Shown here one piece after another: positions 34,924 to 43,578 of a stretch of DNA of 64,000 bases (positions are counted from its first letter, which is position 1; each line of letters begins with the position of its first letter). Location: the NCBI GenBank assembly GCA_964020085.1, contig OZ026603.1, positions 32,396,158 to 32,460,157 of the forward strand, given 5' to 3'. The stretch is from Micromussa lordhowensis. Lineage: Eukaryota > Cnidaria > Anthozoa > Scleractinia > Lobophylliidae. The translations under genes were made by a program, and so were the position numbers. Under the pieces are notes generated by a model that had not been told where the DNA came from, did no database searches, and was given only the letters and a program-made list of their open reading frames with translations.

Positions 34924-35231
34924 AAAAAAAAAAACAGAGTCGAGTTTGACTATCTCGACCGGGCTGTGAACGACCACCTATTCACAGGTGATATCCCACT
35001 ACTGTTTGACGCGGGAGCTTTTGCCTGCTGTGTTTCCACCCTGGGCCGGTTCGCTCCTCTTTAACCAACCTGGTGAACTCAGACTCCTCTGTGTTCACCA
35101 TATTGACACCAAACTTAGCGCGGACACTCGATCTACGTAGGACAGCCACCCCCAGGAATCCCGCCCTCAAGCCATTCAATGACCCCAGCCTCCAAGTAAC
35201 TGGATTACAGGCGTGCGCCACTACGCCCGGC
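34924..35231 (-). ncRNA. 7SL: SRP (7SL) RNA, copy 2
   Basis: Full length, from GCCGGGCGTAGTGGCGCACG at 35231 to the T run at 34934-34924. It has the same domain order as copy 1 with about a dozen differences, several of them C/T or G/A changes. The SRP54 helix 8 stretch (GGGTGGAAACACAGCAGG) is intact. The 5' flank (TTAAATTT box, CTTCCGGCAGGCAGTCGAGG) and a further ~230 bp are shared with copies 1, 3 and 4. It points toward GNS, whose start codon is 0.7 kb downstream. Confidence 0.9.
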
Positions 35232-36702
35232 TGACAAAACTCGGGCAAATTTAACTAGTCAATCGTAACAAGCCTCGACTGCCTGCCGGAAGTGAGAAGG
35301 CTTATTTTTGAAGCCCTTAAAACAACACGATTTCTACTGAAATCCCAACTTTAAAGGAAAGAAATTCATAATTATCTTGGTATTGAGGTTAGATTGAAGG
35401 CCAAACGTTGACTAAACAAAGCTGGCGGATACAGTTTGTTTTTTGTTCGAGTGAAGTCTTGTCGGCGGAAGTTGAAAGCTTCTTATTTGAAGAGGAAAAC
35501 CAGGCCTGGGCGAAAACTGACTGGCTGGTTTTCATGTGACGTCATTATTTTCCCAGTTCCATCAAATTTAAGACCCTCTAAGAACTCAACGTTTTACAAC
35601 AACTTAAAGTTTTACGTTTTACAACAACTTAAAGTTTTACAACGTTTTACAACTGAACAGTTCCTGCCCTAGAAGAAGTATTAATTTCAGTGTTTTGGAG
35701 CTCCAGCGTAATAACTTTTCGTTTCAACAGGAAAGCTTAATGACAGATGTTTCTGCTACTCCACAGCCCCCATGTTGGTGACCCTGCCTCCGAGGGGCAC
35801 CAACATGGCGTCTCCATACAAAGCCAAGTTACCTCTTCGAATAACACGCGAATGGAAAACCGCACAGACCTAAGCTTTTAAAATCGAAAACTAAAGAGCT
35901 ACCAACGGTTTTTATCCGCAACAGGCATAATAGGCGGTATATTTATATCTGTTTACAATTTTACAGCTCAATAGTGTGCTTCGTTTGGAAACCAGCATAT
36001 TTTGAATTTCAGAGCTATGGCGTTGCGTGACACAAAAAGTACGATCGCATTTGTCGAAAAATATATAACTTTCTCGTGATTTTTAGCTTTTTTAGAAGTT
36101 AGAGCATTACGTAAAGTGCTTATGTATGTAAAATGCTTGTTTGTTAAGTACAGGTAATAAGTCACCTAGATAACCAAAGTAAATTCCAGATGTTTACACT
36201 ACTTTCCGGCCACCATGTTGGTGCACCACAGATGTGCACCAACAGGGCGTTTTCATACTGGGCTCTGTAAACTTCTGCGAAACACTTCGACGAATATCTG
36301 CAGTTTGGTAAAACTTACAGACCTAAAACTTGGAGAAGTGTCTTCTTTATTTATTTCCTATAAGATCGCAATGCCTTGACTTTACCTCTGAATAGTGTTC
36401 GATTTATAGTTTATTGCGTGACAGTGAAAACGATCTATATCAATCATCTATCATATCTCAGATTCTTCACTTAATTTATTGAACGGTTTATGATTTACAT
36501 TTTTGATAGAACTATTTTCTCGTATTTTTATTCGATCGTTGAACGCGCGGAGAGAATCGCGAGAGAACTGGACGCCAGTACAAAACGGAAGACTTGGCTG
36601 GGTAGGGGTTGGGGACCCACAATAGTGATTTGTGAAACGGTCTCAGTATAAAACTTCGGAAGGTCATTTATAACTGGAAAAAAGAAAAAAAAAGAAAAGG
36701 AG
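35232..36702. other. Spacer between SRP RNA copies 2 and 3, with repeats
   Basis: To about 35480 it is homologous SRP-gene 5' flank. Near 35596-35655 there is a short tandem array of GTTTTACAACAACTTAAA. Two related foldback units with ATGTTGGTG...CACCAACA arms lie at 35766-35812 and 36210-36246, and their surrounding sequence looks like an old duplication. No gene was recognised. Confidence 0.5.
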
Positions 36703-37007
36703 AAAAAAAACAGAGCCGAGTTTGACTATCTCGACCGGGCTGTGAACGATCGCCTATTCACAGGTGCTATCCCACTACTGTTTGACGCGGGAGCTTTTGC
36801 CTGCTGTGTTTCCACCCTGGGCCGGTTCGCTCCTCTTTAACCAACCTGGAGAACTCAGGCTCCTCTGTGTTCACCATATTGACGCCAAACTTAGCGCGGA
36901 CACCCGATCTACATAGGACGACCAACCCCAGGAATCCCACCCTCAAGCCATTCAACGACCCCAGTCTCCAAGTCACTGGATTACAGGCGTGCGCCACTAC
37001 GCCCGGC
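36703..37007 (-). ncRNA. 7SL: SRP (7SL) RNA, copy 3
   Basis: Full length, 37007 (GCCGGGCGTAGTGGC) down to the T run at 36710-36703. It is close to copy 1, with the helix 8 and U-turn sequences intact. Its 5' flank is the most diverged of the set (AAGTAAGAAGGCCTG in place of AAGTGAGAAGGCTTA), but the TTAAATTT box is kept. Confidence 0.9.
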
Positions 37008-37424
37008 TGACAAAACACGAGCAAATTTAACTAGTCAATCGTAACAAGCCTCGACTGCCTGCCGGAAGTAAGAAGGCCTGTTGTTAAAGACTGAAAAACA
37101 ACACGATTTCTGCTTAGGAAAGAAACACATAATTATACTGAAATTAAAGTTACATTGAACGCCGGATAATGACTACACAATGCTGGTTGGATATAATTTG
37201 TTACATTTGGCTTTCGTTCGAGTGCGGGAAGTCTGGTCGGCGGGTGTTGAAGGCTTTCTATTTGAACCAAACGAAATGAACGGACTTGGCGAGTCTGGAA
37301 CTCGGATGAAGCAAGCATTTTCAAGATTTCATTTTTATAGCTGAAAATGAAAAATTGATCCTTTGGAGATCTTCCATTCTCTCTGGAGGCTCAATTCTTT
37401 GGAAAACCGATTTCTTTCTTTTAG

Positions 37425-37560
37425 CTAATAGTTCGTGTAATCATACCAGATCCATGTACGATTACTTTGTTGTTTTGTAAGTTTTGAGCACGTAGGTAAA
37501 TATAAACCTTCGCCAATGCTACGTAACGACTCGCATGACTAGCCCCTCACTCCACAAATC
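37425..37560. repeat. Inverted copy of the GNS upstream segment
   Basis: Inverse of 34380-34512: TCATACCAGATCCATGTACG, TTGTAAGTTTTGAGC and GCTACGTAACGACTCGCATG. It sits upstream of SRP RNA copy 4, which is the only one on the plus strand. This suggests that a block containing both was duplicated and inverted. Confidence 0.7.
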
Positions 37561-37839
37561 CGTTCAAATGTCTCCCCCTTCAAATAGAAAGCTTTCAACT
37601 TCCGCCGACAAGGATTCGCTCGAACAAAAACCAAACTGTATCCGGCAAGAGTTGTGTAGTCAACATTTAGCCTTCAATCTAACCTCAATACCAAGATAAT
37701 TATGAATTTCTTTCCTTTAAAGCTAAATTTTCAGTAGAAATCGTGTTGTTTTAAGGGCTTCAAAAATAAGCCTTCTCACTTCCGGCAGGCAGTCGAGGCT
37801 TGTTACGATTGACTAGTTAAATTTGCCCGTGCTTTGTCA

Positions 37840-38146
37840 GCTGGGTGTAGTGGCGCACGCCTGTAATCCAGTGACTTGGAGGCTGGGGTTGTTGAATGGC
37901 TTGAGGGCGGGACTCCTGGGGGTGGTCGTGCTATGTAGATCGGGTGTCCGCGCTAAGTTTGGCGTCAATATGGTGAACATAGAGAAGTCTGAGTTCTCCA
38001 GGTTGGTTAAAGAGGAGCAAACCGGCCCAGGGTGGAAACACAGCAGGCAAAAGCTCCCGCGTCAAACAGTAGTGGGATAGCACCTGTAAATAGGCGTTCA
38101 TTCACAGCCCGGTCGAGATAGTCAAACTCGACTCTGTTTTTTTTTT
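37840..38146 (+). ncRNA. 7SL: SRP (7SL) RNA, copy 4 (inverted, somewhat diverged)
   Basis: Plus-strand copy from 37840 (GCTGGGTGTAGTGGCGCACG) to the T run at 38137-38146. Two C-to-T changes alter the first helix (GCCGGGCG to GCTGGGTG). GAGCAAACCGG replaces GAGCGAACCGG, and CTGTAAATAGGCGTTC replaces CTGTGAATAGGCGATC. The 5' flank is shared with the others over about 270 bp. It may be a decaying copy, although the fold could tolerate G-U pairs. Confidence 0.85.
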
Positions 38147-38894
38147 CTTTTTTAAAATTATAAATCACCTACCTAAGTTTTACGCTGAGACGGTTTCACA
38201 AATCAAATGTAACAGAACTATTTGACGTCGATATACTCGTGATGCAAGACCATACAAATGAAAGGGGGGTAAGCGACTCCTTGTTAGTTCCGCGCTTCAT
38301 GAGCGCGTACAGAGGCTAAACCCTCTGGAATACTGTGACATACAAATATAATGCCTGGTGAATTGGACTCGATACAGCGACCTTGTAGCTTTTAAATCTT
38401 AAGACCTTTGTAATGGCTTTAATTTCAACGTGATATCTCCATCCACTTGTAGTTTTAGAATTGACGAGCTCGTACATTCTTATTGTAGATTTTCTAGTGT
38501 TATAGCTTTATAGATATTTGTATAGGTAATCATACGGTTTCGAGTTCAATTTGGAATTAATTTGCACGAGTGAGCTTTTTGAAAAACTCACAAGTGCAAA
38601 TTAATTTCAAATTGAACGAGAAAAACCGTATGATTACTTATTAATAATGCATACATGAAAAAATTCGCGCAGAAAAATTGCCGGAAGATGTTTCTTGAAG
38701 CCATTTTTTTCGCATTCGAGAAAACTTTTTTCTGAGTTTCCGTACACATTTTTTGTCACTGCTTTACATGATATCATTGGCCTACAAAATTTCTCATTGT
38801 CTTTCTGCCAATCATTTTCCAGAATTACGATGTGTAATTTGCATTGGTGTTACACGTTTTGCACCGGTGTTACACTTTTTGCACTGGTGTTACG

Positions 38895-38927
<33 letters not shown>

Positions 38928-39195
38928 GAGTAATTTTTTCATGTGTATTAGTTGTAGTACAAACAAAACGCAACAAGCTTCTTAATTTAAATCTCATCGT
39001 TTAAAAGTAAACGCTATCTATCTAAACGACGCTATCGGTATATTTTTCAAAATGCTGAATGAAAATACTATTCTACAAAAGTAATCTCCGATCGGGTTGT
39101 TTGGATATGGATTTTTAGTTTTTAAATCTTGTAACAAGAGAAGAGGGAATTATTTTGAAAAATATTGAGCTGTGAAGCGAAGTCCCGAGCCTCCC
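38147..39195. other. Intergenic stretch with a palindrome and a short tandem repeat
   Basis: 38525-38641 is a palindrome: AATCATACGGTTTCGAGTTC and the inverse GAACGAGAAAAACCGTATGA. 38836-38894 holds three units of the type TTTGCACTGGTGTTAC. No gene was recognised. Confidence 0.55.
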
Positions 39196-39199
39196 CACC

Positions 39200-39735
39200 C
39201 AGCAAGTGACGTGTTTTGATACAAAACATCAAGTGATTTTAGTACAATCGTAAACTGAATGGTGAGAGCACCAAATTCGATATTTGATTGAACATTTACA
39301 TTTAAATTGGATTCTTGCAAAATCGCCCTGCGGTCCGACATCACTGCAAGATTAATTAAACAAAATTTGAATAAATAAAATAAACTGAAATAAAACTAGT
39401 ACCAAATGTGGTCAGAGATGGTGGCTTTAAACTTTGTGGAGGAGTGAACAGTCATAAAATCATATCGTACTACTTTCAAATTCAACGAGAGTTGTAAGCA
39501 GTGTACTGTGTCTTGCAGACTCCATCGATGTTCCAGCTCCAAGTCAGCCACGGCAACTGATTTAGCCGCTTACACAGAATATCCAGAGGCCTTCCTCTCC
39601 AATCCAACATTTCTATTTAGTTCACGTGATCCTAGAGCTTGATGCCTTCATTCCACAAGTGAGGGTCGCGACTTTCATAACAGCCCGTCCTTCATTCCCC
39701 ACTACACCCCGCACTGTATCTTGGTCTAATCTACC
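39200..39735. repeat. Left arm of a diverged inverted duplication
   Basis: Several blocks match 42630-43070 in inverse orientation: GATTTTAGTACAATCGTAAA, AAATTCAACGAGAGTTGTA, ACACAGAATATCCAGAGGC and CGACTTTCATAACA. Order is preserved, so this is one long inverted pair about 3 kb apart rather than scattered repeats. Confidence 0.7.
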
Positions 39736-39909
39736 ACTAGCGACTATATTTCGAACAATCATTACTTTATTGTTTGTGATTTTTGAGCACATCTCATATC
39801 CAACAAGCGCGAGTAGAATAATTGTTTTATTAAAAAAGCCTCCCAAAAATAGAAAACTAGGCCACAATAAAAACAAAAAGGCCCAAAAAATCACGCATAC
39901 ACTCGCCAT
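39622..39909 (-). CDS. Unrecognised 95-aa open frame with signal-peptide-like start (weak)
   Basis: The frame begins MASVCVIFWAFLFLLWPSFL, a hydrophobic start like a signal peptide. It continues with GYEMCSKITNNKVMIVRNI and ends SSSRIT before a stop. It lies across the left arm of the inverted duplication. No family, upstream promoter or partner exon was recognised, so it may be a chance frame. Confidence 0.15.
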   Translation of the reverse strand: MASVCVIFWAFLFLLWPSFLFLGGFFNKTIILLALVGYEMCSKITNNKVMIVRNIVASGRLDQDTVRGVVGNEGRAVMKVATLTCGMKASSSRIT

Positions 39910-39969
39910 CTTTGTAGATCATAGTATAATGGCTCATATACCATGATGGCTAAGCCAATGAAAACTCTC

Positions 39970-40005
<36 letters not shown>

Positions 40006-40071
40006 TAGTATTTAGTGGAGTGGAGTCACATGACAAGAAATTCCAGGCAGTTGATAAAAGGTATCTAAGGA

Positions 40072-40165
40072 ACACGGTTTCTTTAAATCTCAGTTTTGCT
40101 ACAGCAAAATTTCATTTCCAGCAGAAGCATTTCACAAAGTTTGTTGCATTAATTTTATCAGTTAA
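40072..40165 (+). pseudogene. Diverged fragment of GNS exon 1, copy A
   Basis: ACACGGTTTCTTTAAATC, CAGCAAAATTTCATTTCCAG and CAGAAGCATTTCAC follow the order of the real exon 1 (ACACGGTTTGTTAACC, CAGCAAAATGCTTCGCCAG, CAGCAGTATTTCGC) with gaps and changes. It is not translatable as GNS. Confidence 0.6.
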
Positions 40166-40317
40166 CTGATCTGAAAGCATTTCCGACGCAGGTAAGGGAC
40201 TGAAGGGAATTGATGAATTTATCAGCTAGCATGGATAAATCTCTTTTCCTACTGTTATTCATAAATTCAAGGTTATGCGAGCCTCATTAATTTTTGTGTA
40301 CGCAGGTGTTTAACATG

Positions 40318-41257
40318 ACATTGCTTCTTAAAATCTCAGTTTTGGTACAGTAAAATGCTCTGCCAGCAGAAGCATTTCAGACTAGGTTTGCACTAGAGGA
40401 AATTGTGACGAATCCGGAATGTTTTAGTACTGGATTGGTTTTGCCGTTTACACACAAGTGGACGAATCCGAAATAAAAACTTCCCGGTTTGGTGATATCT
40501 CCGAAGATTTTGAATCCGGAATTGAAAGTGGGAACTTAGAATCCGGAGAGTTACGTCGTGTAAACGATTTTCTCTCGAATCCGAATATTTTTCCGCCTGC
40601 GAACTTTTGAGTTTGCGGTAGAATTACCAAAATGGCGGATCTAGTCATATTGATGGCCATTGATGGCGGTCGCTGACTGCCTCGTCATGGCAATCTTTTA
40701 CAATGGGCTATGCCATATTTCTCACAATTAAAAGCAAAATTATCGATGTAAACAATGTTGACGTCCTTTACACTTTATCGGAGATGACGATGGCACGATC
40801 GAAAACCTGGGCGACTCTGGATAGGACCCGGCCAAATGCATATGCCTGGTGGGACTATATTATTGGCAACAACGTGGTCGGCGAGTGGAAAGAAAGCTTC
40901 AGACTGCCTCAACCTACCCCTATCTTTTTTTTTGCGACATTTTGTTTCTCGTTGCCAAGGCAACAAACAGCTTGTCAACCATTTCATCCTGAATGTTCCT
41001 GGAGTTGTCGTCGTGTGTAAACGGTGCGGAATCCGAACATCCTTTCAGTGTGAACGCCAACAAATCCGAATACTCTAAAATCGTTGAATCCGGAAACAGT
41101 TACGAATCCGGAAAAATCTCCTCTAGTGTAAACCTAGTCTCACAGTGTTTCTCGGATTATATTCTTGCCGTTCGATTGCTGTTTCTAGCGCCGCCGAGAA
41201 GCCTCCAAATATCGTGTTCATCCTTATAGATGACCAGGATGCTGTTCTTTGAGGTCC
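40318..41257 (+). pseudogene. GNS exon 1 duplicate, copy B, split by a transposon
   Basis: 40332-40379 matches the first half of GNS exon 1 coding sequence (TTTTGGTACAGTAAAATGCT, GCCAGCAGAAGCATTTCA). After the insertion at 40380-41139, 41140-41257 resumes with GTTTCTCGGATTATATTC and reads [20 protein letters not shown], then VL and a stop (TGA). The intact gene has [25 protein letters not shown]. The real splice donor is also changed. No later GNS exon was found on this strand, so it is an isolated exon duplicate of which the metal-binding segment is the best-preserved part. Confidence 0.85.
40380..41139. mobile_element. 760-bp PIF/Harbinger-like element inserted in GNS exon 1 copy B
   Basis: The terminal inverted repeats GACTAGGTTTGCACTAGAGG and the inverse of CCTCTAGTGTAAACCTAGTC pair over about 25 bp. 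TCA flanks both ends (40377-40379 and 41140-41142). The removed host sequence re-forms a continuous exon match, which fixes the borders. An internal plus-strand frame (40703-41020) includes NAYAWWDYIIGNNVVGEWKE followed by SFRL. This resembles the W-W...EW...FRM motif at the start of Harbinger-type transposases, and it then goes out of homology. It is likely an internally deleted derivative. Confidence 0.75.
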
Positions 41258-42299
41258 AACTGTAAAATGTAAATTTTTACAAAGAAACAAAATGATGCTG
41301 ATGGTGATGAAACGATTAATAATATTTATTCAAATACTTCTAGCCATTCTATAGAATTCCGTGTATTTTTGGTAGCTGTGTATGTGTTTATCATTGTTTT
41401 AAGAGGTTTTCAATTTGTATGTTTTCAATCTGTTGTGGCTTACAAAGAGATATCATAATACCAGACTCGAGTTAGAACTGTTCATTTTCTTTGTTATTCA
41501 TAGTTCTTTTACCAACCTTGTCTGTGTCGATTCCGCTGTAACCAAGGCACAGAGACGAACTAATTTTAGTCGATCGAAACAGGTAAAGTTCGACCGTTGG
41601 GTCAAACGTCTAACTTAATTCGAATTTAATTCAAACAGCCGGATAGAGCCTATTGGTCAATCTAGATTCAGTGGGACGGACTCAGTTGAGTCAAACGTCG
41701 AACTTATCATGAAGTTCATTAGCTCACCTTCGACCCAATTTTTGGCTTTCAGTTTGGACTCTAGCTATCATGTCGTTGTCCCGTTAAACTTTCTACGTAG
41801 TTATCAGCCTTGCTTCATTGTTATGTTTCTGTTTTTGGCTGATCAGAACTTTTACAGCATTTTCGTTTGAGGTCCCTTGCATTATTGTATTTAGTGCCTT
41901 TTGAGCCGTTGGTCTTTTTAAATCCGATATGCACTGTTCATTTTTAACATGGTTTGGTCATGTATTTTCTGCGGGACAGTCTTTTTCTGTCCTCAATCCC
42001 TTTATCGCGACAACGACATGGTACTCTGGATTTTTGCCTATTGTTCAAGGTCACGCGTTTTGCGTGTGAGTTTGACCAATCCGCAAACATTTGAATTTGA
42101 GCCGTCATCTGAGGTCATTTCCATGTGCATTTAGTAGGCGCCCGGTCCACAATGCGGTCGTAATATTTTTTGCTGCTACACCGTGCTGACAAGACCCAAC
42201 CAGGTCCAAACAGCTGTTCACGGTTGCAATTTTTGGCTTTCAGTCGGTTTGGACGCTATCATGTCGTTGTCCCGTTAAGCTTTCTACGTAGTTATCTAA
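41258..42299. other. Intergenic stretch with a direct repeat pair
   Basis: ATTTTTGGCTTTCAG, then CTATCATGTCGTTGTCCCGT and CTTTCTACGTAGTTATC, occur at about 41739-41809 and again at 42229-42298, 490 bp apart. The second copy abuts GNS exon 1 fragment C. No gene was recognised. Confidence 0.6.
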
Positions 42300-42385
42300 C
42301 GGACACGGTTTCTTAGCCTTTTAATACAGTAAAATGCTTCCCCAGCATGCAGAAGTTTCTCTCAAAGTTTCTCTCATTAATTATA
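42300..42385 (+). pseudogene. Diverged fragment of GNS exon 1, copy C
   Basis: GACACGGTTTCTTAGCC, ACAGTAAAATGCTTCCCCAG and GCAGAAGTTTCTC, then CTCATTAATTATATC, parallel GNS exon 1. The following ~130 bp is shared with copy A (AAGCATTTCTGACGCAGAGA, GAGTTTATCAGCTTGCAAGG). Copies A and C are therefore one larger duplicated unit. Confidence 0.6.
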
Positions 42386-42629
42386 TCAGTTAAAAGATCT
42401 GAAAGCATTTCTGACGCAGAGAAGGGACGATAAGAAATTGACGAGTTTATCAGCTTGCAAGGAAAAATCTCTTTCCCCACTCTTATTTTAAATTCAAGTT
42501 CTATTCTCACAGCGTCATGTGAATGCCCGCGTTAGCAAAGACTATTACAGCCTCCTTTCAGTTCTCCTTTCAGTAGTTAATAGTATTGGCACAAGTTTAT
42601 ATTTCATTTCGTGTCTAGTAGTGGATTGT

Positions 42630-43070
42630 AGTTGAACACTGGTTCGCCAAGACACAGAGCAGAGTGGAGGGGGGTGTTATGAAAGCCGCGGCCTTCACTG
42701 TGAAATAACAATAATAATTTTTTTATATAGCGAACACATCTATTATTTGCCCTAGGCGCTTTACAAAATTATCCCTAAAACCACCATTTACTGTAAGAAA
42801 CTTAGAAACTAAAAACTAGCAAAATAAAGTGAACATAGTAGGGTTTGCCTCTGGATATTCTGTGTTAGTGGCTCATCTTGTTGCCATCGCTATTTTGGGG
42901 AACATCAATTAAACGGTGGAATCCGGAAGATACACACTGACTACAATTCTCGTTGAATTTGCCAGTAGTATATTTCAGGGCTTCTCATTCAAATACCAGA
43001 TTGGGAGCTCTCACCAGTTTAAGATTGTACTAAAATCGCCTGATATTTTATACGGAATCACTTTTAATGT
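42630..43070. repeat. Right arm of the diverged inverted duplication
   Basis: Inverse partner of 39200-39735: GGCTTTCATAACA (inverse), GCCTCTGGATATTCTGTGTT, ACAATTCTCGTTGAATTTGC, GTTTAAGATTGTACTAAAAT. Together the arms enclose the GNS exon 1 fragments. Confidence 0.7.
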
Positions 43071-43378
43071 TTCTCCACATTTTGATTAGTTTGATGAAAT
43101 TTATGCCAAAGTTGGGGATGGTATGTTCAGTTTGCTAAAACCCAGTTATTTGATACAATTAATTGTTAATTATGGTCACTTTTTCACACAACAAATCATT
43201 CCTACCCTCCTACTGACTATCTAAATTTGTTGAAGGAGTAAAATTAACTGAAAAAAAAAAACCACGGCAAATTCATTCGTAGAGGAGCATATAACATCCC
43301 TAACAGTGAAATGGTGGCCACAGACTTAATGCTGCTCTCCTTTATGTTTCACTTTGCAATAATTTTGAAGCTTAAATA

Positions 43379-43554
43379 AAGTGGAATCCCGATTTCTCGA
43401 ACCCTCATTTTTTCGAACCTCCCGATAACTCGAACCAAAAGTTGTTTCCCCTCCTCAGTCGAACACTGCAATTTTACGCCCGATTTCTCGAACTCTCCGA
43501 TTTTTCGAACCAATTTTCGTTTCCGTTGGAGGTTCAAAAAAACGGATTCCACTG
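43379..43554. mobile_element. pogo/Tc1-like MITE, copy 2
   Basis: About 176 bp with AGTGGAATCCCGATTTCTCG at the left and GGATTCCACTG|TA at the right. It is homologous to 17009-17186 in inverse orientation, including the CCCTCCTCAGTCGAACACTG middle. It lies immediately downstream of the AMT stop codon. The 77-aa minus-strand frame here is an artefact of the repeat. Confidence 0.75.
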
Positions 43555-43578
43555 TACTTCTTTTAGTGCGGTCAGATT

